Below are positions 1 to 9,200 of a DNA stretch of 64,000 nt, one piece after another; position 1 is the stretch's first letter, and every line of letters begins with the position of its first letter. This DNA is from Verrucomicrobiaceae bacterium (lineage in GTDB: Bacteria > Verrucomicrobiota > Verrucomicrobiia > Verrucomicrobiales > Verrucomicrobiaceae): positions 434,001 through 498,000 of the forward strand of contig JADJPW010000001.1 of NCBI GenBank assembly GCA_016713035.1. The letters are read 5' to 3'. Position numbers and translations under genes: made by a program. Below the pieces are notes generated by a model, which saw nothing but the letters and a program-made list of their open reading frames with translations, had not been told where the DNA came from and ran no database searches.

Positions 1-326
1 TGAAAGAGGCCCGCGCCCTTGAGTTGGAAATGCAAGAGTTCGCAGAGCGCCGTATCGGCCAGCTCAAGCAGGAGGACATGAAAATCCGCCAGACGCTCTA
101 TGAAGAAATCAGCAAAGTCGTGCGCGATCACGCCCTAAAGACCAGCATCGACATGGTTTTCGACAAAACGGGCGTCTCTCTCTCCACAGTGCCAGTGCTC
201 GTCTTCTCCAAAGACGGAGCTGCGGCTGACATCACCAACGAAGTCATCGTCGAGCTCAACAAAAACGCCGCTCCGAAGAAGGAAGAAGTCGCTCCAGCCA
301 AACCTGTCGAAGAAGCCAAGAAATAA
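1..326 (+). CDS. skp: OmpH/Skp family periplasmic chaperone, 3' part
   Basis: The reading frame is already open at the first bases of the window (codons from position 3), so the N-terminus with its signal peptide lies outside. The visible 108 residues are charged and helical: an RRIGQLKQEDMKIRQ-type coiled-coil arm, then a short strand segment and a Lys/Pro/Ala/Glu-rich tail. This matches the C-terminal half of OmpH/Skp chaperones, which hold unfolded outer-membrane proteins in the periplasm on their way to the BAM complex. The next gene is lpxD, the classical bamA-skp-lpxD order, which supports the call. A terminator hairpin follows. The Lys/Ala/Pro-rich tail is longer than in E. coli Skp. 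The family assignment rests on helical character and synteny, since sequence conservation in this family is low. Confidence 0.72.
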   Translation, partial: KEARALELEMQEFAERRIGQLKQEDMKIRQTLYEEISKVVRDHALKTSIDMVFDKTGVSLSTVPVLVFSKDGAAADITNEVIVELNKNAAPKKEEVAPAKPVEEAKK

Positions 327-368
327 GCTCACCTCCCCCGGTAGCGCCTTCCCTGGCGTCACTTTTTA

Positions 369-406
369 AAAAGCACGCCACGGCATCTCGCCCGGCGTGC
401 TTTTTT
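369..406 (+). terminator. Rho-independent terminator after skp
   Basis: An 11-bp inverted repeat (AAAAGCACGCC at 369-379 and GGCGTGCTTTT at 394-404) is followed by a T run ending at about 406. It separates skp from lpxD, so lpxD may have its own promoter or depend on read-through. The T run fits the + strand best. Confidence 0.8.
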
Positions 407-442
407 GTTCCCTCCATTACGCAACCCTCCTCGTGTCCACGC

Positions 443-1494
443 ATGACGCTCACCCTCCAGCAGCTTTCCGACCTCGTCAGCGGCGAAATCCTCCGCGGCG
501 GTGCCGACACAGAACTGCATGGGCTGAACTCCATCCGTGAGGCAGGACCAGGGGAGATTACCTTCCTCGGGAATCCGCGCTACCTCCCGCAACTGAAGAG
601 CACCCAGGCCTCTGCCGCACTGATCCCGATGGATTATGTCCTCAGCGAGGACACGCCCTCGGGCTTGGCTCTCGTGAGATGTGAGAATCCCACCCTCGCC
701 TTCTCCAGCGTGATCCGCCATTTCGGCCCACCTGCCCGCGAGTTTGCCCCTGGAGTGCATCCTTCGGCCTCCGTCGCTACTTCCGCCGTATTTGATCCAC
801 AGAAGGTCAGTATCGGCCCCTGTGTGGTCATTGAGGAGGGGTGCGCATCGGAGATGGTACGATCCTGCGCGGAGGAGTCTTCATCGGCCATGAGGCGATA
901 TTGGGTGAAAACTGCCTCCTGCATGCCAATTCGACCGTGCGTGAGCGCTGCGTGCTCGGAAACCGCGTCATTTTGCAAAACAACTGCGTTATTGGCTCCG
1001 ATGGCTTCGGCTATGAGCTGGTCAAAGGCCGTCATCAAAAGATCGAGCAAGTCGGTATCGTCCAGCTCGATGACGATGTCGAAGTCGGCTCCTGCACGAC
1101 GATTGACCGTGCTCGTTTTGGCCGCACCTGGATCGGTGAGGGCACCAAAATCGACAACCTGGTCCAGATCGCCCACAACGTCATCATTGGTCCGCACAGC
1201 ATCGTCGTCTCGCAGACGGGCATCAGCGGCAGCACCCGTATCGGCAACCATGTCACCATCGCAGGCCAAGTCGGAATCGCTGGGCACCTAGAAATCGCGG
1301 ACCAAGTCATGCTCCTCGCGAAATCGGGCGTCAGCAAAAGCATCACCGAGCCGGGAGCCTATACCGGCTTCCCTGCCCGTCCGCTCATCGAGGGGCGTAA
1401 GATGCTGGCTCTCCCAGCTAAAATACCCGATCTGATCGACCGAGTGCGTGACCTCGAACGAAAAATCGCCGATCTAGAGCAAAAGGAGGGCTGA
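443..1494 (+). CDS. lpxD: UDP-3-O-acylglucosamine N-acyltransferase LpxD, single frameshift
   Basis: LpxD adds the N-linked hydroxyacyl chain to UDP-3-O-acylglucosamine in lipid A synthesis. Residues 1-130 form the uridine-binding N-domain in frame 2. The left-handed beta-helix of hexapeptide repeats follows in frame 1 from about 841. The catalytic-His motif is intact (QIAHNVIIG, near 1166-1192), and the C-terminal helical extension ends in ERKIADLEQK. The two frames meet at a run of four Gs (837-840). One extra G would give the continuous product VIEEGVRIGDG, which matches the family motif at this point. The span is 1052 nt, one short of 351 codons, so the repaired protein would be 350 aa, near the usual 340. 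The order skp-lpxD is canonical. Either this is a homopolymer sequencing error or the gene is inactive; the rest shows no decay. Confidence 0.9.
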
Positions 1495-1531
1495 GCTCCA
1501 AACCAGCCCCACTGGAGAATTCCCGCTGCAT

Positions 1532-2890
1532 TTAGCCAATCTGCGACAGGATGGCGGAGGCCACTTTATCTGCCTGGGCATCGAGATACTCGATATCGCG
1601 CCCCTCAATGAGTAGGCGGATGATTTGCTCCGTGCCAGAGTAGCGCAGCAGCACCCGGCCATAGTCCCCCAGCTTCTTCTCGGTCTCTGTGATGATCTTT
1701 TGGGCCTCCACTAGCTCTGTGATGGGCGGTTTGGACCTGACACGCAGATTGCGGGCAGATTGGGGGAATTTCTTCAAGCACTTGCGCAGTTGGCTCAGGG
1801 GCTCGCCGGTCTCCTTCATGATTTTGAGCAACTGTAGGCCCGCGATGAGTCCATCACCTGTCGTCGCCCAGTCACCAAAAATGATGTGGCCACTCTGCTC
1901 ACCGCCGAAATTGAGCCCACGGCTGCGCATCTCTGCCAGCACATAGCGGTCACCTACATCCGTGCGGATCACCCGCCCACCCAGGCGAGAGACTAAGTCA
2001 TCGAGGCCGAAATTACTCATCGTAGTTACGGCTAGAGTGCTCTGCTTCAGCGTGCCTTTGCGCAGCATCGACTCGGCGGCGATGGCCATCAGCTCATCAC
2101 CGTCCAATGCGCTAGCCTCTTCGTCACAGAGTGCGATACGGTCTGCATCTCCATCATGGGCGATACCCGCTTGGGCCTGGGAGGAGCGCACGATGCGCTC
2201 GATCTCCTCAGCGTGCGTACAGCCGCATTCCTCATTGATATTGAAGCCATCTGGCTCGCTGTGAAAGACCTGCACGTCCGCGCCCAGCTCCAGCAGTGCC
2301 AGCGCACTGGTGTAGGCTGCTGCACCATGTGCATTATCCAGCGCCACACGCATGCCATCGAGCCGCACACCGCCCATGGAGGCCACTGCGTGCTTCACAT
2401 AGCGCTCTGCGCCATCCGCGAGCCGCGTGATGCGGCCGATGCCACGGCCCTCTGGCCTAGGCATGTCCTCAGAGCCCAGGACGAGCTTTTCCATGGCGAT
2501 TTCGGTCTTGTCGTCGAGCTTGTGCCCATCGCCATGGACGAATTTGATGCCATTGTCCTTAAAGGGATTGTGAGAGGCCGAAATGATCACCCCGAAGTCT
2601 GTGCCGAGCTGCGCAGAGAGCATCGCCACGGCGGGCGTGGGCAGTTGTCCGACGAGGATGACATCCACCCCTGCCGAGTTCAGCCCAGCGGCCAGTGCAG
2701 CCTCCAGCATCTCGCCAGAGGCACGCGTGTCACGCCCCACGACGCAGCGGGAGCGCTCGGACCCGTTTTTTTTTCCCATGACGACGGCAGATGCCTGCGC
2801 GAGGCGCAGGACAAACTCGGGGGTCATTGGATGACGATTGGCCACAGCGCGAACGCCGTCTGTACCGAAGAATTGACGCTTTTCAGACAT
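1532..2890 (-). CDS. glmM: Phosphoglucosamine mutase
   Basis: The 452-aa protein interconverts glucosamine-6-phosphate and glucosamine-1-phosphate, on the route to UDP-GlcNAc for peptidoglycan and lipid A. It starts with FFGTDGVR, typical of GlmM. The phosphoserine loop ISASHNPFKDNGIK lies near residue 105, the metal-binding DGDADR motif near residue 245, the sugar-specificity GGEQSGH loop near residue 330, and the phosphate-binding RYSGTEQIIR loop near residue 420. Length is as expected (about 445-455 aa). It is convergent with lpxD, 37 bp away. It thus lies next to another gene for envelope precursors, but on the opposite strand, so it is not co-transcribed. The ATG start sits directly before the conserved N-terminus. 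Confidence 0.96.
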   Translation of the reverse strand: MSEKRQFFGTDGVRAVANRHPMTPEFVLRLAQASAVVMGKKNGSERSRCVVGRDTRASGEMLEAALAAGLNSAGVDVILVGQLPTPAVAMLSAQLGTDFGVIISASHNPFKDNGIKFVHGDGHKLDDKTEIAMEKLVLGSEDMPRPEGRGIGRITRLADGAERYVKHAVASMGGVRLDGMRVALDNAHGAAAYTSALALLELGADVQVFHSEPDGFNINEECGCTHAEEIERIVRSSQAQAGIAHDGDADRIALCDEEASALDGDELMAIAAESMLRKGTLKQSTLAVTTMSNFGLDDLVSRLGGRVIRTDVGDRYVLAEMRSRGLNFGGEQSGHIIFGDWATTGDGLIAGLQLLKIMKETGEPLSQLRKCLKKFPQSARNLRVRSKPPITELVEAQKIITETEKKLGDYGRVLLRYSGTEQIIRLLIEGRDIEYLDAQADKVASAILSQIG

Positions 2891-2974
2891 GAGGCGGCGG
2901 CTTTAAGCCAAAAGCACAAGAGTGTCAAAACGTGTGATTCGCAGTCGATCCACCCTTTCCCCAAATACGCGGGA

Positions 2975-3376
2975 TCAATACTGACCATTCACCACCTGCT
3001 GATGGGAAGGGCGATACACATAACTCCACCCACCGTAGTGCCGCATGGGCACCGCATAGCTCGTGGTGGGGCTGCCATACTCCTGATACCGCGTGTAGCC
3101 TGGGTTACGCCACTGCGAGCTGTAGGGCATCGCATACCAGGTGGAGCCGTAATAAGGCCTGCCCCAGCCGTAATTGGCGTAGTAGGGACGCACATGACGT
3201 GTCGCAAAGACGAATCTGGTGGGCTCTACGTTGCTATTGTGCTGGCTGTAAAGCGGTGTGTAGGCCGGGGCGATACGAGGCGTCTCATTGAGCACCCCTG
3301 TGCCATAAGGCTGCACCGCGCAGGACGATAAGAACATGCCAATGAGCATCAAGAAGCGGAGGTGGATAGTAAGCAT
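2975..3376 (-). CDS. Tyrosine-rich putative lipoprotein
   Basis: The 133-aa protein has a short hydrophobic signal peptide ending in the lipobox FLSSC (Cys near residue 19), so it is predicted to be lipidated. The mature part is rich in Tyr, Arg, Pro, Gly and Ser (for example RPYYANYGWGRPYYGS) with no recognisable enzymatic domain. Such Tyr/Arg-rich small lipoproteins are common in this lineage and have no assigned role. It lies upstream of glmM on the same strand with an 84-bp gap, and downstream of another lipoprotein gene. No function is proposed. Confidence 0.65.
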   Translation of the reverse strand: MLTIHLRFLMLIGMFLSSCAVQPYGTGVLNETPRIAPAYTPLYSQHNSNVEPTRFVFATRHVRPYYANYGWGRPYYGSTWYAMPYSSQWRNPGYTRYQEYGSPTTSYAVPMRHYGGWSYVYRPSHQQVVNGQY

Positions 3377-3504
3377 GGGAAGGGCCTTTTGTGTTCGCGT
3401 CCCAATGCGCCAGAGACCGGCCTTTTCATCAAGTAAGAAGGCTGTCAGTGCCCCGTCTCAAATCTCACATCTCCCAGGCGGATCCAGAGGCCAATGTGGC
3501 GGCT

Positions 3505-4308
3505 TCAAAAGGCCCATAGCCGCACCGGCAGGCTATCGCGGGCACGTTTACCCGGATCATCCCTCATCAGCAGCTCGAACTGCTCTGCCCATTCACGGAT
3601 CGCAAAACGGGCCTGCCCGGTGGGGTAGGTCTCTTGCACTGGCAGAAGGATCACCGATTTCGCCTCTTCGCGGTCTGCGAACTCGAAGACAGGCTTGCCG
3701 CTTTTCGGCTCAATGAGTCGTCCTTCGATGGTGATGACGCTGCGGAGAGGTTTTGAGATCAAATCACCCACCGCAGGCAGAGTGAAGAGATCCACCGTCT
3801 CACGTGCGAGGAAGCCACTAATCGCATTCGGCTCGAACTCCAAAATCTGTAGCTCCAGACGCAGCGCATCAGGCGCAGCCTCTGGGACGATCTCATGATC
3901 CGTGTGTTTTGCGGACTTAAAAGCCCGTGTGAAGCGCTCATGCGCATAATCAGCCAGCTTCAGCAGCTTGGCGGCACGGCGCTCATCGCTGAACTCTGCC
4001 CGCGCTAGCACGTTCTTCATTGGCCGCGTCTCGTGGAAGCGCACGGGTGCGATGTAGAGCCTCCGTGTATTCGCCGCCGCCGTTTGTAGCGCTGCATCAG
4101 GCGTCCACCAGTTCCCCAGGAATGGAGAGCGATTCCGGTCCTCCTTGAGCTCAGTCCCATGCGTGAGAAAAGCTGATGGCTTTACCACCGTGGCAGCCAC
4201 CACGGTCTTTGCCGTCTGGCAGGAGGGCAGACTCAATGCCGAGAGCCCCGCCAGCAGCAGAAAACCGCAGCTTCGAAAAACCTGGATGGAGCACACAAAC
4301 ATCGTCAT
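3505..4308 (-). CDS. DUF3313-like putative lipoprotein
   Basis: A signal peptide (hydrophobic core GFLLLAGLSALSL) ends in the lipobox LPSC, predicting an envelope lipoprotein. The mature part contains RRLYIAPVRF, then a helical stretch around LADYAHERFTRAFKSA, then alternating strands ending in EGRLIEPKSGKPVFEFADRE and EWAEQFELLM. That order resembles DUF3313 lipoproteins, whose role is unknown. I chose the ATG at 4308, which gives a normal-length signal peptide; further upstream starts at 4329 and 4380 are also possible. The gene is on the same strand as the Tyr-rich lipoprotein, and its upstream end faces the rseP-like gene divergently. The DUF3313 link is from recall of the pattern and is moderate. 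Confidence 0.6.
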   Translation of the reverse strand: MTMFVCSIQVFRSCGFLLLAGLSALSLPSCQTAKTVVAATVVKPSAFLTHGTELKEDRNRSPFLGNWWTPDAALQTAAANTRRLYIAPVRFHETRPMKNVLARAEFSDERRAAKLLKLADYAHERFTRAFKSAKHTDHEIVPEAAPDALRLELQILEFEPNAISGFLARETVDLFTLPAVGDLISKPLRSVITIEGRLIEPKSGKPVFEFADREEAKSVILLPVQETYPTGQARFAIREWAEQFELLMRDDPGKRARDSLPVRLWAF

Positions 4309-4496
4309 GAGAGGCTGGGAAAAGTACATTCCGTGACCGGTCAGAGGCACCGGGCAGCTATTATCCCTGCTAAAGAGCACATTTCACGCGGAAACTCCGC
4401 CCGTTCATTTGCACCGTACCTGCCAGGGTGGTAGCTTTCCGGCCTTTTTACGGTCCTTCAGACCCCACTCCTCGTTTTTCCCCCTCCACACCTCTC

Positions 4497-6032
4497 ATGT
4501 CCTGGCTTTTTGACATCCTCCGCCCTGTGCTCCTCATTCTGGAGGTCATCCTCGTCTTCAATCTCATGATCGTCGTGCATGAGTGGGGCCACTTCCTCGC
4601 TGCACGCTGGCGCGGGCTCAAGATCGACCGCTTCTACGTCTGGTTCGGCAAACCCCTCTGGCGCAAGACCATCAATGGCGTCGAATATGGCCTCGGCAGC
4701 ATCCCCTTCGGCGGCTACGTCGCCCTACCACAGATGGCCCCCATGGGAGGGCTCGAAGGCGAGTCCAACCACGAGCAGCTCCCCACCATCACCCCACTCG
4801 ATAAAATCATCGTCGCCTTCGCCGGGCCGCTCTTCAGTTTTCTGCTTGCCTGCGTGTTTGCTGTATCCGTCTGGTTTTTCGGCAAGCCACAAAGCGAATC
4901 CCACTCCACCAGCATCGTCGGCCATGTCGCCAAAGGCAGCCCAGCCGAAAAAGCAGGCATTAAAGCCGGAGACATCGTCAAAACCGTCGATGGCGATCCC
5001 GTGAAGCGCTTCGAAGGGCTCGTCGATAGCGTGCGCTGGAGCATGGTCGCCAGTGAGGGCGAAACCATCCCCTTTGAAGTCGAGCGGCCAGGGCAGCCCG
5101 GACTGCTGAAATTCGACGTCAATCCCAAGGACTGGAAGACTGAAGACGGCAAGCCCCTAGAAGCCCCCCAATACTCTTGGTGGCAATCCATCTTCAAGCG
5201 CCCAGACCTGCGTGAAGTCGGCCTCAGCGGCCAGTCCACACCTGTCGCAGGCATCATCATGAAAAACAGCCCCGCAGACGATGCTGGGCTCAAAGGCAAC
5301 GACATCGTCGTCCGCGCAGACGGCCAGCCATTGCGTAGCACAGGTGATTTGAGTGATCTCATCCGCGCAACACCCGGCAAAACGATCAACCTCTCCATCG
5401 AGCGTGAAGGACAGGTGCTGGAACTCCCCGTCACCCCTCGCGTGCCCGATAAAAACAACATGAAGGAAATCGGCGACAAAAAAGAATTCCCCATGATCGG
5501 CATCCAGTGGGATACAGAGGGCAAACGCAACCTCACTCGCCCCGGCCCCACTCCCAAAGAGCAAATTTACGATGCCGTGAAGCACATGGGAGCCCTGGTG
5601 GACAAGCTCACCTCCCCACGCAGCGACCTCGGCCTCTCGCACATGAGCGGCCCCGTCGGTGTAGGCCGCCTCTACTACAAGCTCTTCCAGCACCCAGATG
5701 GTTGGCGGCTCGTCCTGTGGTTCAGCGTCGTCTTCAACATCAATCTCGCCATCCTCAACATGATGCCCTTCCCCGTGCTCGACGGCGGGCACATCACCAT
5801 GGCCCTCGCAGAGATCATCACCCGCCGCACACCACGCGGCATGATCATCGAATACATCCAGACAGCCTGCGCCATGCTGCTCTTTGGTTTCCTCATCTTC
5901 GTCACCTTCAAAGATGCAGGAGATGTCTTTTCGAGCTGGATCTTCGGTGGCTCTAAAAAAGACAGCCAAGAGCTCCAAATCGAGTGGCTCCCCAAAGACA
6001 AACGCCCCGCTGCCACCACGACAGCGCCCTGA
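4497..6032 (+). CDS. rseP: RIP metalloprotease RseP (site-2 protease family, two PDZ domains)
   Basis: This is an inner-membrane M50 zinc protease that cleaves transmembrane segments, in RseP's case the anti-sigma factor after site-1 cleavage. The first membrane helix carries the HEWGH zinc motif (about residue 27). Two PDZ domains follow: the first around GHVAKGSPAEKAGIKAGDIV (about 140-225), the second around MKNSPADDAGLKGNDIVV (about 255-330). The C-terminal membrane part has NMMPFPVLDGGH (about 422), which supplies the third metal ligand. The ATG at 4497 places the first helix at the N-terminus as in the family; an in-frame GTG at 4428 would add 23 residues. Its neighbours are envelope genes, which fits an envelope-stress role. 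No rseA or ECF sigma gene lies nearby. Confidence 0.93.
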   Translation: MSWLFDILRPVLLILEVILVFNLMIVVHEWGHFLAARWRGLKIDRFYVWFGKPLWRKTINGVEYGLGSIPFGGYVALPQMAPMGGLEGESNHEQLPTITPLDKIIVAFAGPLFSFLLACVFAVSVWFFGKPQSESHSTSIVGHVAKGSPAEKAGIKAGDIVKTVDGDPVKRFEGLVDSVRWSMVASEGETIPFEVERPGQPGLLKFDVNPKDWKTEDGKPLEAPQYSWWQSIFKRPDLREVGLSGQSTPVAGIIMKNSPADDAGLKGNDIVVRADGQPLRSTGDLSDLIRATPGKTINLSIEREGQVLELPVTPRVPDKNNMKEIGDKKEFPMIGIQWDTEGKRNLTRPGPTPKEQIYDAVKHMGALVDKLTSPRSDLGLSHMSGPVGVGRLYYKLFQHPDGWRLVLWFSVVFNINLAILNMMPFPVLDGGHITMALAEIITRRTPRGMIIEYIQTACAMLLFGFLIFVTFKDAGDVFSSWIFGGSKKDSQELQIEWLPKDKRPAATTTAP

Positions 6033-6265
6033 ATCGGTTTAACTAGGTTGGCCTTCATCCCATTGCTCGAAAGCGGCCATTCCCATCGCCACTTACTTGC
6101 ACTCTGTCCGTGGCAAAGGATTCGGGGACGGAAAAGTCGCCTTGCTGTAGGTCGCGGGAGTTTTCAGAAACGCTCCTTTCTGAGCTTCCATGAGCAAAAG
6201 TGCTCCTCATCAGCCATTGGACATCCCCTGAAAGCTCCCCTGTGCGGTCGCGTTATCGCAGGCCC

Positions 6266-9200
6266 ATGAAACGCCTTGTTTTACTCGCACTTCTTTTCGC
6301 ACCTTGCTCCCCGCTGCTGGCGGGTGAGGCAGAGGACATTCTCGCTCAGTCTGGAGTCAAAGGAGGCATCGTGGTGCATGTGGGCTGTGGCGATGGCACG
6401 GTGACGCAGAAGCTCCGCGCCAATGATTCCTATCAAGTGCAGGGGCTCACCACGAATCCTGGAGCTCTCGGAACGATCCGTGAGTCGATTCACAAGACCG
6501 GCGGCTATGGCGCGGTGGCTATTGATGCATGGGATGGGAAGCACCTGCCCTACATCGAGAATTATGTGAACCTGCTCGTCATTGAGGACGCGGGCAGTGT
6601 TTCAAAGGAGGAAATCGACCGCGTGCTCGCGCCACTGGGCGTGGCGATGGTAAAAAAAGGCTCTAGCTGGGAAAAGACCACCAAAGCATGGCCAGAGAAG
6701 ATGGATGAGTGGACCCACTACGCCTACGACAGCAAAGGCAATCCCACATCCAAAGACTACCTCGTCGGCCCACCCACACGCATGCAGTGGGTGGGGAATC
6801 CACGCTGGAGCCGCCATCATGACCGCATGTCCTCCGTGAGTGCGAAGGTCAGCAGCGGCGGCCGCATTTTTTACATCATCGACAAAGGCAGCCGCATCAC
6901 CATCCTCACACCGCCGAAGTGGACTCTCGTCGCCCGCGATGCCTTCAACGGCACCATCCTATGGGAAAAACCCATCGAGAAATGGAGCACCCACCTCTGG
7001 CCTCTGAAATCCGGCCCCACGCAGCTCGCTCGCCGCATCGTCAGCATCGGTGACAAGGTGTACGTCACGCTCGGCATCGCAGCGCCCATCACCTGCCTGG
7101 ATGCCGCCACGGGGAAAGTCCTCCGCACCTACGATCAGACCGCTGGCACCGAGGAAATCCTCTTCCGCAACGGCACCCTCTATGCCCTGGTGAACAAAGA
7201 AGCCTGGCGGCTCAATGAAGAATTCGCCGTGAAGCAGCAGAGCGACCAAAAACGCGTCGAGACCGAGTTCAACTGGGATGGCAAGCCGCGCGACCTCCTG
7301 GCCATCGACGCGACCAGTGGCAAGACGCTTTGGAAAGAGACCGACCGCATCGCCCCCATCACCCTGGCCCTCGATGACAAGCGCATCGTCTATTACAATG
7401 GCGACGGACTCGCCGCCCGCGACGTGAAAACCGGCAGCGTGAAATTCACCACCGATCCCACCAAGCGCCGCAACCTCTATGAGTTCAATTTCGCCCCTCG
7501 CGTGTTGCTCCACGGCGACGTCATCATCTACGCGGGTGGCAATGGGGAGATGAAAGGCATGAACGCAGACACCGGCAAAGACATGTGGACCGCACCGCAT
7601 GAAAAGAGCGGCTACCGCAGCCTAGAGGACCTCGTCGTCGCCCAGGGCCTTGTCTGGAACTCTGGCAACCTCCAGGGCAATCAAAGCGGCGAGTATCGCG
7701 GCTTTGATCCCATCACAGGCGAGAAAAAGAAGAGCTTCTTCCCCGATGTGCCCGATGGCACCTACTGGTTCCACCACCGCTGCTACATGGGCAAAGCGAC
7801 TGAGAAGTACCTCATCCCATCCCGCACCGGCATCGAGTACGTCGATATGGAGAAGCAGCACTGGGATCTCAATCACTGGGTCCGTGGAGCCTGCCTCTAT
7901 GGCGTCATGCCCTGCAACGGCCTCACCTACGCAGGCCCGCATAACTGCGCCTGCTACCCCGAGGCCAAACTCGATGGCATGGCCGTCATGGCCAGCGAGC
8001 CACGCTACCCGCTGCCCGCGAACACACCCGATGCCGAGCGCCTCATCAAAGGCCCCGCCTACACCGATGCCATCGTCGAAAAAGAAGCCGACACCGGCGA
8101 CTGGCCCACCTACCGCGCCGACAATGCCCGCAGCGGCGCCGCCAAGAGCGATCTGAAAAGCGACCTCGGCATGGCCTGGGAAGTGAAGCTCACATCGCCC
8201 CTCAGCACCACCACCACCGCCGCTGGCCTCACCTTCGTCAGCGAGGTCGATAAACACACCCTGCATGCCTTTGATGCCGTCAGTGGCAAGCCCGCCTGGC
8301 ACTTCATCGCCGGTGGCCGCATCGACTCACCGCCCTCCTACTGGAAAGGCCGCGTCCTCTTTGGTGGCAAAGACGGCTACGTCTATTGCCTCCGCGCCAA
8401 AGACGGAGCCCTCATCTGGAAATACCAAGCCGCCCCCGCCAAGCTCAGTCACAGCGCCTGGGAAATGATGGAGAGCGTCTGGCCCGTGCACGGCAGCGTG
8501 CTCGTCGAAAACGGCCTCGTCAGTTGCGTCGCAGGCCGCAGTTGCTTCCTTGATGGCGGATTGTGGTTCTACCGCCTCGATGCCAAGACCGGCGAGCTCC
8601 GCGCCAAGAAAAACTACGACGACAAAGACCCCGACACTGGCGGCGACCTCAATGATCGTCACAAGACGCTGCAAATGCCCGTCGCACTCAATGACATCCT
8701 CAGCAGCGACGGCAAATGGACCTACCTCCGCACCCAAAAAATCATCGACGACGGCACCCGCGTCGAAGTCGGCCCCATCAGTGGCGACTTCGCCAAGCAA
8801 GGCGGCGCTCACGAAGGCGAAGGCTCCCATCTCTTTGCCCCCATGGGCTTCCTCGATGACTCGAACTTCCACCGCAGCTACTGGGTCTATGGCAAAAGTT
8901 TCGCCGGAGGTCACGCCGGTTATTATCAGGCCGGGAAATACGCCCCCGCAGGTCGCATCCTCGTCCACGACGACAAAAACGTCTATTCCTACGGCCGCGA
9001 GGCCCAGTACTACAAATGGACCACCACCATGGAGTACACCCTCTTCTCCACGCCCAAAACACCGCCTGAGGAGGCCTACAAGACTGAAGAAGCCACCACC
9101 GCACGTCAGGGCAACAGCATCGTTTTAGGCCCAGATGGCCAGCCACTCGCCCAGCAGCCCCCACGGGTCGAAAACCCGAAAAAAGCCGCCAAAGCCGCCG

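Noticed and set aside
2156..3331. 391-codon open frame on the + strand across glmM and its upstream gap
   Set aside because: It is antisense to the conserved GlmM motifs and to the Tyr-rich lipoprotein gene; its translation is Arg/His-rich and matches nothing.
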